Below are positions 1 to 8,419 of a DNA stretch of 64,000 bases, piece after piece. Position numbers and translations under genes: made by a program. How positions within the stretch are numbered: the first letter of the stretch is position 1; every line of letters starts with the position of its first letter. Source of the DNA: Paracerasibacillus soli (GTDB lineage: Bacteria; Bacillota; Bacilli; Bacillales; Amphibacillaceae); assembly GCF_034006335.1 (NCBI RefSeq), contig NZ_JAWDIQ010000001.1, one strand, 5' to 3'. The notes beneath the pieces were generated by a model. It was given only the letters and a program-made list of their open reading frames with translations, was not told where the DNA came from and did no database searches.

Positions 1-72
1 ACATCAATTTTATCCACTCAAGCCATGTGGGGTATGTGGCGTTGTGTGGCGTTGCTCGGAAAAATTGTCCCA

Positions 73-148
73 TTAAAATAGAAACTTCCAATTTAAAATA
101 AAGATTTCCGATTCTGACTCATCTCCGTTAAAATAAACATTCCCGATT
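73..148. repeat. Three tandem-like IS21-family terminal repeats
   Basis: Three imperfect copies of a ~21-base unit of the form TTAAAATAAACATTTCCGAT lie at 73-92, 93-113 and 128-148. Multiple short repeats at each end are typical of IS21-family elements in bacilli; no istA or istB gene is present here. Two more copies in the same orientation occur near 1572-1627, so these look like solo ends left by deleted or rearranged elements. The family assignment is by recalled pattern only. Confidence 0.5.
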
Positions 149-226
149 TCCAGTTCAAAACCAATATTATCTCGGTCTTTCTTCAATAGGAACCCGGAAT
201 TTTTTATGCTTTTTTGATATAAAACA

Positions 227-381
227 ATATCTTTTCAATATTTCAATATAACGAAATTATCGTCGATTGGCCTGAAGAAATAGCGCATATCTTACATGTA
301 AATGAAATTTTTGTTGATGCTGATAATGTAGATGTTTTACAACCCATATTAGTAAAGTCCCTGCACTATCCCTATTTGTAA
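227..381 (+). pseudogene. Truncated 3' end of an unknown gene
   Basis: An open stretch with no start codon or ribosome binding site encodes about 46 residues with protein-like composition (EEIAHILHVNEIFVDAD and LQPILVKSLHYPYL), ending at TAA 379-381. It may be the tail of a gene cut by the neighbouring mobile-element debris. I do not recognise the family, and chance coding cannot be excluded. Confidence 0.25.
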
Positions 382-606
382 TAGGTCCCCTCCGTTGGAT
401 ATTTATTCTATATTTAGACTAACACGACATAACCTATTTTCCAATTGGGAAAGTAAGTAAAATTCCGACAAAATACTACAATTTTCACTCTATGTTTTTA
501 GCCTATTCCCGTAATTATTTCCAACTTTAGGAAACAATAGGTAATAATCCCCGTCTTTTTGTAAGAAAATGTTGCGTTTTATCCAAATGATAAGTTCTTA
601 GTAACC

Positions 607-661
607 TTGACACAATGAATTTATAGATTTATAGTATATTAAAAGTAAAGTTTCCTTTACT
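607..661 (+). promoter_or_regulatory. SigA-type promoter with inverted-repeat operator
   Basis: TTGACA (607-612) and TATAGT (630-635) are separated by exactly 17 bases. Just downstream AGTAAAG (644-650) and CTTTACT (655-661) form an inverted repeat between promoter and gene, well placed as the operator of the XRE regulator that follows, i.e. likely autoregulation. Confidence 0.65.
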
Positions 662-666
662 CAGAG

Positions 667-879
667 GTGATTAATATCAAAAACAGAATTCGTGAATTAC
701 GTGAAGAAAATAACTTATTTCAAAAAGATCTAGCCCAATCATTAAACGTTTCACGACAAACAATTATTTCTATAGAAAACGGCCGTTATGACCCATCACT
801 AAAGTTAGCATTACAAATTGCGAAACACTTTAATTGTACAGTAGAGGATATATTTCAATTAGAATTGGAGGATGAATAA
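667..879 (+). CDS. Small XRE-family helix-turn-helix regulator
   Basis: A 70-residue protein consisting almost entirely of one HTH_3 domain (about residues 4-62): IRELREE, the helix pair around QKDLAQSLNVSRQTIISIE and the usual NGRYDPSL turn. Such stand-alone domains are YozG-like DNA-binding repressors that sit directly upstream of a small membrane protein, as here (stop codon abuts the next ATG). The start is doubtful: GTG 667 lies inside the best ribosome binding site (AGAGGTG, 664-669), so translation may really begin at the ATC around 676 (K-N-R-I-R-E, possibly a miscalled ATG). Family is clear, regulated genes are inferred. Confidence 0.85.
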   Translation: MINIKNRIRELREENNLFQKDLAQSLNVSRQTIISIENGRYDPSLKLALQIAKHFNCTVEDIFQLELEDE

Positions 880-1245
880 ATGAAAAGCTCTAAGTTGATA
901 GCCCTGTTGATTAATGTAGTGATTCTAGGTATTGCGACGGTATTATTATTTAATGGTAATCAAGAGGGATTAGTATTTGGGTTAATTATATTTGGGGGAA
1001 TTATTAATTTCCTAGTAGAATTAAGAATAACAGGTTTAGAGGTAGAAAGTGATGAGCGGTCTAAATGGTTATTATTAAAGGGAAATGATTTTGCTCACCG
1101 CATGACGTATTGTGGAATTATTGTATTACTATTAATACACTTTTTCTTTGTCAATCTACAAACAGGTTTTGTATTAATTTTATTACTAGTTATTTTATTT
1201 TTATCCGAAGCATTGGGCACACTGTTTTATTATTACAAAAAGTAA
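880..1245 (+). CDS. Small multi-pass membrane protein, DUF2178-like
   Basis: A 121-residue hydrophobic protein with about four membrane segments (residues ~6-24, 28-46, 71-89, 93-115) and a conserved-looking charged loop VESDERSKWLLLKGNDFA between segments 2 and 3. DER-loop membrane proteins of this size are commonly co-transcribed with an XRE regulator; the two genes touch here and share a terminator. No enzymatic motif is visible. It may be a sensor or immunity-type partner of the regulator, which is inference. Confidence 0.65.
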   Translation: MKSSKLIALLINVVILGIATVLLFNGNQEGLVFGLIIFGGIINFLVELRITGLEVESDERSKWLLLKGNDFAHRMTYCGIIVLLLIHFFFVNLQTGFVLILLLVILFLSEALGTLFYYYKK

Positions 1246-1246
1246 C

Positions 1247-1282
1247 AAAGAAAAATTAAACGTATGAGTTTAATTTTTCTTT
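1247..1282 (+). terminator. Hairpin terminator of the XRE/membrane protein pair
   Basis: A perfect 15-bp stem (1247-1261 with 1268-1282) and 6-base loop directly follows the stop codon. It is AT-rich and its right arm ends in a T-rich run. Confidence 0.7.
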
Positions 1283-1315
1283 AAAATGGAAGCAAGACTT
1301 CGGTGATAGTTAAGA

Positions 1316-1615
1316 TTGAAGAGGGCCTCAGGAATAGGCAAAATTTTACTTAGAATTAGAAAAGATTTGCTAGAATATTTCCTTGAAAAAGCTTACTTTA
1401 ATAAGCAGTATGGGAAGAAGAGAGATAGCTTGAATGCTAAAGAAATAAAAGAAGAATTTAGAAGGAGATATGCAAAAGTAAGGCGCAATTGCAATTTCCA
1501 GTACATACAAACCCTAATAGCTAAGTTGGGGATTTCCTTTTCTATGAAAATCTTCTATCTACTATGTCTAATTAAAATAAACATTACTGATTCCAACACC
1601 ATTTCCGATAAATAA
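1316..1615 (+). CDS. Doubtful hypothetical ORF ending in IS debris
   Basis: A 99-codon open frame from a TTG with a basic, lysine/arginine-rich middle (RRRYAKVRRNCN). There is no convincing ribosome binding site and the last ~15 codons run through IS21-like end repeats, so the natural 3' end is missing or the frame is spurious. I cannot name a family. If real it is a truncated gene. Confidence 0.2.
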   Translation: MKRASGIGKILLRIRKDLLEYFLEKAYFNKQYGKKRDSLNAKEIKEEFRRRYAKVRRNCNFQYIQTLIAKLGISFSMKIFYLLCLIKINITDSNTISDK

Positions 1616-1627
1616 ACATTTCCGGTT
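1572..1627. repeat. Two further IS21-like terminal repeat copies
   Basis: Copies at 1572-1592 and about 1608-1627 match the units at 73-148 and have the same orientation. They abut the truncated IS3-type orfA directly, so one mobile element has disrupted another. Confidence 0.5.
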
Positions 1628-1629
1628 GG

Positions 1630-1794
1630 GGGATCTGAGACAATAATTTCCTTGGGATGCAGTACGCATAGTGACAATTTAAATTCACTATCGTAACTTC
1701 GTCTTTTCATGTTAGGGTACTCCTGTTGATAAATTGTTAGATACTATTATAAACTAGTTTCTCTCAATTTACTGTGTCCACTTTTAGACTAACA
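1630..1794 (-). pseudogene. IS3-family orfA 5' stub with its terminal inverted repeat
   Basis: Reading leftward from ATG 1708-1710 the sequence encodes MKRRSYDSEFKLSLC, the typical start of an IS3-family OrfA HTH protein, preceded by AGGAG. After 27 codons it is cut by the IS21-like repeats. Upstream, TGTCCACTTTTAGACTAACA (1775-1794) has the form of an IS3/IS150-group end. The rest of the element is missing. Confidence 0.6.
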
Positions 1795-1919
1795 TCAAAA
1801 GTATAGATGTTTAATAGTTCTAGTTAGTACTTTTGTCACATGTTATAACTGTCACAACTCTAAATTTGCTAGGGTTCACTTATCAAGAGTAAAATACAAA
1901 AGAATCATTTAAATCAATA

Positions 1920-2017
1920 CTTTCACTTTGAGTACATGTATTTGAAGTGAAAGGTAATTATTTTAAAAATAGTAAAACCTGTATCTTAAATTACTTAATA
2001 GTAACATAAAATACAGG
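1920..2017 (-). terminator. Two hairpins downstream of paiAB
   Basis: CCTGTAT (1978-1984) pairs with ATACAGG (2011-2017), with partial pairing inside, and on the minus strand is followed by a T-rich run, which fits the terminator of the leftward paiAB genes. A second perfect 9-bp hairpin (1920-1928 with 1945-1953) lies just beyond. Confidence 0.5.
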
Positions 2018-2103
2018 CTGATTTTTATTCATTTTTATTTAACTAAAGCACCCTTTATTTTAAGTATAATTCTCACAAATTGGATATATGAAGATTAACG
2101 AAA

Positions 2104-2714
2104 TTACTTTCTATTTTTCATCACATCAGCTAATGCCTTAGAATTTATATCTTCTTCCGCACTTAGCTTTTCAATAATGTTGTGGTAGTCTTCTTTATTT
2201 CGATTTTGGCTTAGTTTATAAGCTGCTTGCACTTCTTGAATTTTAATTTTAAATCCGACTATACCTTTGATTTGTTTTTTCGTTTGGGAAGACAGATTTT
2301 CCCATAAAATTGCGTTCGTACGATGAAGTTCGTATTTTTGCAATAATCCTATAAGATCCTCTTCTAACTCTTGTTCATTCATAATATTAGCCGTGCCATA
2401 TACATGAACGGCTTGATAATTCCATGTCGGCACATTTTCATGTTCATACCATGATGATGAAATATACGCATGTGGACCTTGAAACATAACAAGGACATTC
2501 TTATTCTCACCCTCGAACGTTATCCATTGAGGATTCGCATAAGCCATATGTCCAGTTATATAGTAATTATCACCTTTTTTATTTAATAATAAAGGCAAGT
2601 GAGTAGCAATTGGTTTCCCTTGTTCAGTTGTGACAATTGTACCAAAAGAATTCTCTTGAATGAAATCCCAATTTCATTAACGTTAGTCACCTTAAATTTT
2701 TTTGGAATATACAT
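2104..2714 (-). CDS. paiB: PaiB-like FMN-binding negative regulator (one frameshift)
   Basis: PaiB proteins fold as FMN-binding split barrels and act with PaiA in repression of sporulation and degradative-enzyme genes. The body shows the expected core (HMAYANPQW, MFQGPHAYISSSWY, VPTWNYQAVHVYG). The initiator is ATG 2712-2714 (MYIPKKFKV), but one T is missing near 2664-2669, so the first ~16 codons are out of frame with the rest; the longest open part starts at 2598. The repaired length (~203 residues) matches the family. paiA lies 23 bases upstream on the same strand, as in Bacillus subtilis. Confidence 0.88.
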
Positions 2715-2737
2715 AGAAATCCACCTTTCCAATAGGG

Positions 2738-3256
2738 TTATACGAGTGTTTTGCTCATGATCAAATCTGTTTGCTCTTCATCACCCATAAAAAAGGAGTG
2801 GGTTCCGATTTTAATAAATCCCATTTTCTTATAAAAGGCAATAGCATTTTCATTCTTTTCCCATACACCTAACCAGATTTTCTTTTTATTATGTTCCTTC
2901 ACAACTTCCAATGCTTTATTAAACAGAACTTTACCAAGCCCATGTCTTTGAAATTTGATCTTAATATAAATCCTTTCGATTTCAAGTGAATCATGGCCCA
3001 TTTCTTCAGACTGAGCATCATTGATATTGATTTTTAAATATCCAGCGACTTCATTTTTAAAATAAACAAAATAAAACTCTGAAGAAATATTGGATAATTC
3101 ATTTTCTAATTGTTCAAGGTTAAATGCCCTTTCCAAATAGATCCTCATGTTTTCCGATGAATTTTGATCCTTAAATGTTTCATTAAATGTTTCATAACTA
3201 ATTTCTTGAAGTTTATGTAAATCTTCAAGAGTGCACTTTTTCATTCTATTAGTCAT
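2738..3256 (-). CDS. paiA: PaiA-like polyamine N-acetyltransferase
   Basis: A 172-residue GNAT enzyme, the same length as B. subtilis PaiA, which acetylates spermidine/spermine using acetyl-CoA. The acetyl-CoA loop is in IKFQRHGLGKVLF, followed by the C-terminal GNAT signature ENAIAFYKKMGF and the PaiA-like end HSFFMGDEEQTDLIMSK. It is the first gene of the leftward paiA-paiB pair. Function is by family; polyamine use is inferred from the paiB linkage. Confidence 0.88.
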   Translation of the reverse strand: MTNRMKKCTLEDLHKLQEISYETFNETFKDQNSSENMRIYLERAFNLEQLENELSNISSEFYFVYFKNEVAGYLKININDAQSEEMGHDSLEIERIYIKIKFQRHGLGKVLFNKALEVVKEHNKKKIWLGVWEKNENAIAFYKKMGFIKIGTHSFFMGDEEQTDLIMSKTLV

Positions 3257-3281
3257 TTTACTTTTTCGCCCCTTTATATAA

Positions 3282-3530
3282 TCAATAACTTCTCTTGTTT
3301 CCCTTTTTTACATATTCCCAGTCAACCTCTATATTCTTTCTAACTCTTTGAAGAAGGTGAGAAATGATTTCTACTTCTCTTTCGGAAAAACCTGCTAATG
3401 CTACACTATTCGAATGATCATTCTCTCTTTTTATATAAGGATAAACATTTTTTCCTTTCACAGTTGGAAAGAGTTTTTTAATTTTTTGTTATGCTTTTCA
3501 TCTTTTCTTTCAATAAATCCATTTACACAC
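3282..3530 (-). pseudogene. MarR-family regulator remnant (C-terminal half)
   Basis: Two reading frames joined by a shift near 3470 give the wing and C-terminal helices of a MarR protein: GFIERKDEKHNKK, then LFPTVKGKNVYPYIKREN and SVALAGFSEREVEIISHLL, ending at TGA 3282-3284. The N-terminal half is missing: upstream of the wing the frame is closed by a stop and then runs into the next gene. It may once have controlled the adjacent LysE-type exporter or paiAB. Confidence 0.6.
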
Positions 3531-3565
3531 AGTTACTTCAAGGACATTTCAGACTCTCATTTTTA

Positions 3566-4150
3566 CTATAGTAAAAGTGCAACCGCACATTGCAAAAGTA
3601 ATAACGCCAAAATAATATTTATTATTCGATAATGTTTGAAATATGTATTGTGTAATAACCCTCCGAAAAATATCCAAGTTAGGGTAGCAATCATACCTAC
3701 TGTGGCAATAATCATTTCAAAAAATAATAGCTTGCCTAGTGATGAGTAATAAGGTGTAATATATCCTGTTAATGCGGTAATCCCGAATAAAAATATTTTC
3801 ACATTAACAATTTGCAGGACAAAGCCAATCCAAAAAGAGGGTTGTTTGTCAGATGTTTTATTGTCAGGCTTACTGATTGCGACCTGATAGGCAAGCCAGA
3901 AAATATAAATAGCTCCCGCATATGTGAGCATATTCATAATTGGATTTATGAAGTTTTCTAATCCAAAAATAAAGAAGGCACATAACGCCTGTACAAAAAA
4001 ATAACCGGCAAAGATCCCGAAGTATAAAGGCTTTCCTTTTTTCCATCCATAATTCGTCATTGTATTTAATGCCAGAATATTACCCGGACCCGGTGTAAAA
4101 GCATTTATTAGTGCGTAGATAACAAATGAAAACAATACTTGAACTCCCAT
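3566..4150 (-). CDS. LysE/RhtB-family amino-acid exporter
   Basis: A ~194-residue membrane protein with six predicted segments and the LysE signature TPGPGNILAL near its N-terminus. The family exports amino acids or their derivatives. I prefer ATG 4148-4150 (MGVQVLFSF), because GGAGAGTGG lies at a fitting distance, rather than the Met six codons upstream. It follows a LysR-type gene on the same strand, a common regulator/exporter arrangement, so substrate-induced control is likely. The substrate cannot be told. Confidence 0.85.
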   Translation of the reverse strand: MGVQVLFSFVIYALINAFTPGPGNILALNTMTNYGWKKGKPLYFGIFAGYFFVQALCAFFIFGLENFINPIMNMLTYAGAIYIFWLAYQVAISKPDNKTSDKQPSFWIGFVLQIVNVKIFLFGITALTGYITPYYSSLGKLLFFEMIIATVGMIATLTWIFFGGLLHNTYFKHYRIINIILALLLLQCAVALLL

Positions 4151-4307
4151 ACAACATCCACTCTCCAATTTAAATCATCATACATAATTATAAGGGAGTT
4201 TCCTGGATATAGCATAATACTTAAAAGTCATGTCCTGATATAACTGAAATTTATAACAAACTGATTAGGAAGACAAATTTTCATTTATAATTCCTGTTCA
4301 ACCTTTT

Positions 4308-5198
4308 TTAAAGCTTCCACATATATTTCACCAAGTCCGATAACGTGACGTCTCTATGCTGTATTATTCCTACACGTATAAGTTCATCTACATTAAGAGG
4401 AACAGCAATAATATTATCCCCATGAAGATATTTAGGAAAAACACCCGAAGAAATTGTGTAACCGTCGAGACCAATCATAAAATTTACAATAGCTGCCCTA
4501 TCACTGACTTTGATGCTTTTCTTCACACTTCTAGTACTTAATATTTCTTCTGAAAAATAAAAAGAATTGTACTCACCTTGTTCGAAAGAAAGGCAAGGGT
4601 AGTCATCTAATTCTTCCAAATTAATCGATTCTTTGTCAGCTAATGGATGGCTTTTACTAATAAACACGTGTGGTTTTGCCGTAAATAACTCTGAAAAGGT
4701 CAAATCCCTTTCTTTTAACAATTTTAATAAAACAGATTCATTATAATTACTTAAATAAATAATCCCTAATTCACTTCGTAAAGTTTTAACATCTTCAATG
4801 ATTTCATATGTTTTCGTTTCACGAAGAGTAAACCCATACTCAGAAGCCCCAAATTGTTTTACAAGTTCCACAAAAGCATTGGCCGCAAAAGTATAATGCT
4901 GGGTTGAAATGGAGAAATGTTGCTTAGCTGGTTTTTCACTTAAATACTTTTCTTCAAGCATGTTAAACTGCTGCAATACCTGTCTGGCATAACCCAGAAA
5001 CTCGGCTCCTTCATTAGTAACAGTAATTCCTCGATTCGTTCTAATGAATATAGTAATTTTAATTTCCTTTTCCAATTCTTTAATCGCATTCGATAATCTT
5101 GGCTGGGAGATGAATAAACTTCTTGCTGCTTCATTCATGGATCCCTTGCTTGCTACTTCTAATGCATATTTTAATTGCTGTAAAGTCAAATTGAACAC
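4308..5198 (-). CDS. LysR-family transcriptional regulator
   Basis: A 296-residue LTTR with the N-terminal winged HTH at residues ~4-61 (LQQLKYALEVASKGSMNEAA, then SQPRLSNAIKELEKE) and an effector-binding domain from ~90 to the C-terminus. The N-terminus is typical of the CysB/CynR-like branch. It is 157 bases upstream of the LysE-type exporter on the same strand and is the likely activator of it. The inducer is unknown. Confidence 0.88.
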   Translation of the reverse strand: MFNLTLQQLKYALEVASKGSMNEAARSLFISQPRLSNAIKELEKEIKITIFIRTNRGITVTNEGAEFLGYARQVLQQFNMLEEKYLSEKPAKQHFSISTQHYTFAANAFVELVKQFGASEYGFTLRETKTYEIIEDVKTLRSELGIIYLSNYNESVLLKLLKERDLTFSELFTAKPHVFISKSHPLADKESINLEELDDYPCLSFEQGEYNSFYFSEEILSTRSVKKSIKVSDRAAIVNFMIGLDGYTISSGVFPKYLHGDNIIAVPLNVDELIRVGIIQHRDVTLSDLVKYMWKL

Positions 5199-5338
5199 CT
5201 CTCTTTCAAAGTTCCAATCATTTATTTAACAATAGATTTTACCACTTTTATATCGAACACATTCAAATTTATAGGATCCTTAGGAAGTTTTTTTCCGTTA
5301 AATGGTCCAATAGTTGTTCACAAGTTAAAATCCACTAT

Positions 5339-5362
5339 TAAACTAACCTGCCCGTTAGTTTA
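5339..5362. terminator. Perfect 9-bp palindrome beyond tnpC
   Basis: TAAACTAAC (5339-5347) and GTTAGTTTA (5354-5362) flank a 6-base loop just past the end of the Tn554-type tnpC. It may be its terminator or part of the transposon end. Confidence 0.45.
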
Positions 5363-5403
5363 AGTAAAAACTTTCACAATTTGTCTACAGGTTAATAATT
5401 AAA

Positions 5404-5781
5404 TTACTCTTTATTATACAGATCTCCATATAATTTTTGAATTTGGTTCTGTAATTTTTTATTTTCTTTTTCTAATTCCATAACTTTTCTTTTTAAGGTT
5501 TTAATAAGGATTTCCTCCGAACGAGAATTTTTTTTTGATTTTGAGACTACGCTTGATGTTATTTGACGCTCACGAAGGGATTCGATTCTTTGCCTAATAT
5601 CATGTTCCTTATAAAGCCATGATTTAGAAACATTAGCTTCCTCTGCTATTGAATTAAAATTAATAGCTTTACCTTCAATCGAAAATTTAGAAATCGCTTT
5701 GTCTACTTTTTCTCTTGTCTTTTGTGATTTCTGCTTCGCCAAACGTACAATTTCTGTTGTATTTCTAACTTGTTTATCCAT
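5404..5781 (-). CDS. tnpC: Tn554-type TnpC-like transposition accessory protein
   Basis: A 125-residue basic protein of the TnpC/DUF6262 type: an N-terminal HTH-like part (INFNSIAEEANVSKSWLYK) and a C-terminal coiled coil (EILIKTLKRKVMELEKENKK). In Tn554 TnpC helps the TnpA/TnpB tyrosine recombinases and affects integration orientation. It directly follows the tnpB remnant, as in Tn554. tnpA and most of tnpB are gone, so it is probably non-functional here. Confidence 0.75.
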   Translation of the reverse strand: MDKQVRNTTEIVRLAKQKSQKTREKVDKAISKFSIEGKAINFNSIAEEANVSKSWLYKEHDIRQRIESLRERQITSSVVSKSKKNSRSEEILIKTLKRKVMELEKENKKLQNQIQKLYGDLYNKE

Positions 5782-5787
5782 CGATAA

Positions 5788-6240
5788 TTACCCCGTTAAA
5801 CTTCCAATGATTTGTTCTAAACGCTCTTTAATACGGCTATTAGTTTCTATTTGTCTTTGCCATTGTTTAACCTTAGCTATGGCTAATAACTCTTCTGTAC
5901 GCTCTAACTGTTCTTCGTGCTGTGGTAAGAATTGCTTACTGGTACTGGTACAGAAGTGAGTGCAATCTAAGCATGCATTCGCAAGTGGACAACCACCTGT
6001 TATTACTGGCAATCTACAATAACCATTTGGAAGCACTTGTGCATTTATATTTTTCTTGAACCATTGAAGCTCTACATCATCGACTTCACTATCATCGTCT
6101 AGCTCGAGCACATCTCCATTATTGGTAACCAGTTTTTCCTGAAATTTAGTAAATTCCTTTTTTAGAGTTTCATCAAAGATATGAGCGTATCTGCTTGTCA
6201 TTTCTGGGCTATCATGCCCGCCTCTCCACGTAAAGTGAGC
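5788..6240 (-). pseudogene. tnpB: Tn554-type TnpB tyrosine recombinase, C-terminal fragment
   Basis: The frame retains GHDSPEMTSRYAHI, i.e. the last catalytic His box and nucleophilic Tyr of a tyrosine recombinase, followed by the family-specific C-terminal Cys cluster (GGCPLANACLDCTHFC). Everything upstream is replaced at about 6240 by an IS3-family element, which removed the other catalytic residues. The first ATG in the surviving frame (6199-6201) lies inside the recombinase domain and is not a real start. Confidence 0.75.
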
Positions 6241-6246
6241 GTTTCT

Positions 6247-7079
6247 CTACTTAATCCTACTCATTTCTGCTTGGTGCTTGCGCTTATATTCGTTAGGAGT
6301 AAGATAGTCCAGAGACCCATGAATTCGAATATTATTAAACCAATTTACGTAATCAAACAGCTCTAGATCTAGTTCCTGCTGACTTTCGAAAACTCTACCA
6401 CTAACGAATTCAGTTTTAATAGTCTTAAATGTTGCCTCGGCAACCGCATTGTCATATGGTGTTCCTTTTTCACTTAGGGATCTTTCAATACCAAATGTTT
6501 CTAGTGCCTCGTCTATAAGTTTGTTCCCCTATCGGTGAGGAACAGTTCGAGGCGATTTAAGTTGTATTTTACTGTTGAAAAGGCACGTTGAACTAGCTCA
6601 GCACTCTTATTAGGACCAGCGCTGTAGCCAATAATTTCACGATTGTATAAATCTACTAAAACACAGATATAATGCCAATTTTGCATCACTCGAACGTACG
6701 TTAAATCACTTACAATTACTTTTAACTCTTCATCTTGATTAAATTCACGATTCAGTACATTTCCGACTTCAGACTCATTTACTGTTGTTTTACTAGGTTT
6801 AAATTGAGCTACTGTGTATTTGGAGACAAGCCCCTGTTCTTTCATTATTCGCCCAATACGGCGACGCGACACTGTCCATCCCTGTCTTTGGAGTTCTCTT
6901 TTAATTTTCCTTTGGCCATAAATATTCCGGCTGTCTTTAAAAACCTTAACTATTAAAGCTGTTAATTCCTCATCTTGAACATCTCGTACTTTCGCCTCAT
7001 AATAGTACGTGCTTCTTGGAAGTTGTAGGACTGCGCACATTGCTGATACCGAGTATTTGTGACGGTTATTTCGGATCAC
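6247..7079 (-). CDS. IS3-family transposase OrfB with DDE domain (one frameshift)
   Basis: The N-terminal part (YSVSAMCAVLQLPRSTYYY, YGQRKIKREL) is the IS3 HTH_21 region, followed by the rve core: VSDLTYV with the first Asp, FLTDRG with the second, and, after a shift near 6525, SLSEKGTPYDNAVAEATFKT with the Glu, then FNNIRIHGSL and the stop at 6247-6249. All DDE residues can be found, but in two frames. It overlaps orfA by 14 bases, consistent with programmed frameshifting to an OrfAB fusion. Confidence 0.85.
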
Positions 7080-7365
7080 ATCTACTTCGTCCCATTATCA
7101 GCGCGGCTTGCTTTAAAATATCGTTCTCCATCATCAGTCTTTGATTTTCTTTGCGGAGCCTGATTAGTTCTTCCTGCTCCGGTGTTCTATTGTCCTTCTC
7201 TTCAAATGATCCACTTGTTTTATGCTGACGAACCCATTTATCAAAGGAAGATGGCGTCAGCTCGTATTCCTTGATAATTTCATTTCTAGGTTTACCTGAA
7301 AGATGCAATTGAACAATTTGTTCTTTAAATTCTTTGGTGAATGTTCTTCGTTCTCTTTTGGCCAT
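7066..7365 (-). CDS. IS3-family transposase OrfA
   Basis: A 99-residue HTH_Tnp_1 protein (RRTFTKEFKEQIVQLHLSGK, LTPSSFDKWVRQHK) with a C-terminal leucine-zipper-like helix (LIRLRKENQRLMMENDILKQ), the standard OrfA layout. It overlaps orfB. It binds the element ends and, fused to OrfB by frameshifting, makes the active transposase. Confidence 0.88.
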   Translation of the reverse strand: MAKRERRTFTKEFKEQIVQLHLSGKPRNEIIKEYELTPSSFDKWVRQHKTSGSFEEKDNRTPEQEELIRLRKENQRLMMENDILKQAALIMGRSRCDPK

Positions 7366-7443
7366 AATTAATTCTCTCCCGACTTATTAATGAATTAAGT
7401 TTATATGACCTTAATGAATCTGTCCAACTAAGTGTAACCTATC

Positions 7444-7626
7444 CACAAAAGGGATTCAATTGGTAGGAGTCCTCTTGAAATTGGATCATACTATGGATTC
7501 TATAAGGTCTGCGAGGCCATTCTTGAATATGGTGGAAAGATAGATAAGAATTCACTACGGAGAGCTTCGGAAGGATGGGGTGGTAATAAACAAGACGCAA
7601 TAATTGAATTGTTACAGCGATGGTAG
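7444..7626 (+). pseudogene. Ankyrin-repeat protein, C-terminal fragment
   Basis: Directly beside the IS3 end, 60 codons read HKRDSIGRSPLEIGSYYGF, then KVCEAILEYGGKID, and end at TAG 7624-7626. GRSPLEIGSYYGFYKVCEAI fits the ankyrin consensus (GxTPLxxAxxxGxxxVxxxLL). There is no start codon: the 5' part is absent at the IS boundary. Product and role unknown. Confidence 0.55.
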
Positions 7627-7650
7627 AGCCGATAAATTAGAATGGAATGG

Positions 7651-7686
7651 CCCCCAGTGAATATATTACTCCGAGGGGGATTTTTT
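7651..7686 (+). terminator. Hairpin terminator after the ankyrin fragment
   Basis: CCCCC (7651-7655) pairs with GGGGG (7675-7679), with partial pairing inside, followed by six T. It suits the lost ankyrin-repeat gene. Confidence 0.5.
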
Positions 7687-7982
7687 AATGAATAGACAAA
7701 CCTCATGTACTGTAATAGTGCACCATGGATTTTAAAACAGTCGGCAACTAATTTATCATTGCTATGCAAATTTACACTCTATCATGGTTAGGATAAACAG
7801 ACTAAAAAGAAAATAGGAACCCGTTCCTGATTATACAAACCTCCTAATTGTAATGGGGATATTTATTATATGTTATACTAAATATAGATTATTGCGAGAA
7901 TTCGGTTCTCCAACCAACGGGCAGTTTTGTTTAATAAGAAATAAATTTAATCGAGATCGTGTTGAAGGGATTGACTTTGTCA

Positions 7983-8419
7983 TGGATATTAGAAGACCGG
8001 ATGATTATGAACTTGAAAAGATTATGCTGCTTTCCCCACAAGCCTTATTCGATGGCACATTAGGTGAGGTAAGACCCACAATAGAAAAAATTAAAAGTCT
8101 TATTGAACCATTATTGGAAAAAGGAAGCTATTATTTAATCGCAATTGAAGAAGGCAAACTGCTAGGGTGGATTCTTATAGGGGCAAGTAGAGAGCAGTTT
8201 ACTGACAAGATGAACGGCTTTATTTATGAATTATTTGTTTTGGAGGAATTTAGAGGGAAGGGAATTTCTAAACGATTATTGAGAACTGCTGTTGATGAAC
8301 TAAGGCAAAATGGATACTCTGAGGTTCGTCTAAGTGCATATGCGGGTAATCAAGCTATTAAACTTTATGAGAAAATGGGCTTTACCATCAGAACAGTTTC
8401 TATGAGTTTACCATTATAA
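7983..8419 (+). CDS. GNAT-family N-acetyltransferase
   Basis: A ~145-residue acetyltransferase with the acetyl-CoA loop LEEFRGKGISKRLL and the C-terminal motif GNQAIKLYEKMGF. ATG 7983 (MDIRRPDDYELEKI) is the family-like start; the open frame extends 43 codons upstream but that part has no domain. The substrate is unknown. It stands alone, next to the ankyrin/IS debris. Confidence 0.8.

Larger units (their letters stand above)
1..606. other. Intergenic remnant region without an intact gene
   Basis: This 600-base stretch has no intact gene. It holds IS21-like end repeats near its left edge, a short open stretch that looks like the tail of a lost gene, and around 413-424 a 12-base string (TTTAGACTAACA) that recurs in the IS3-type end near 1783-1794. 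The rest is AT-rich with no further recognisable element. Confidence 0.5.
6240..7440 (-). mobile_element. IS3-family insertion sequence
   Basis: A ~1.2 kb element with overlapping orfA and orfB on the minus strand. The right end lies near TGTCCAACTAAGTGTAACCT (7421-7440) upstream of orfA; the left end is near 6240 where tnpB coding stops. The inverted repeats are poorly matched and I could not define a target duplication, so the limits are approximate. It interrupts the Tn554-type tnpB. Confidence 0.75.

Noticed and set aside
7500..7769. 89-codon minus-strand open frame beside the IS3 element
   Set aside because: It lies opposite the ankyrin-like tail and its terminator, has no RBS and no recognisable domain.
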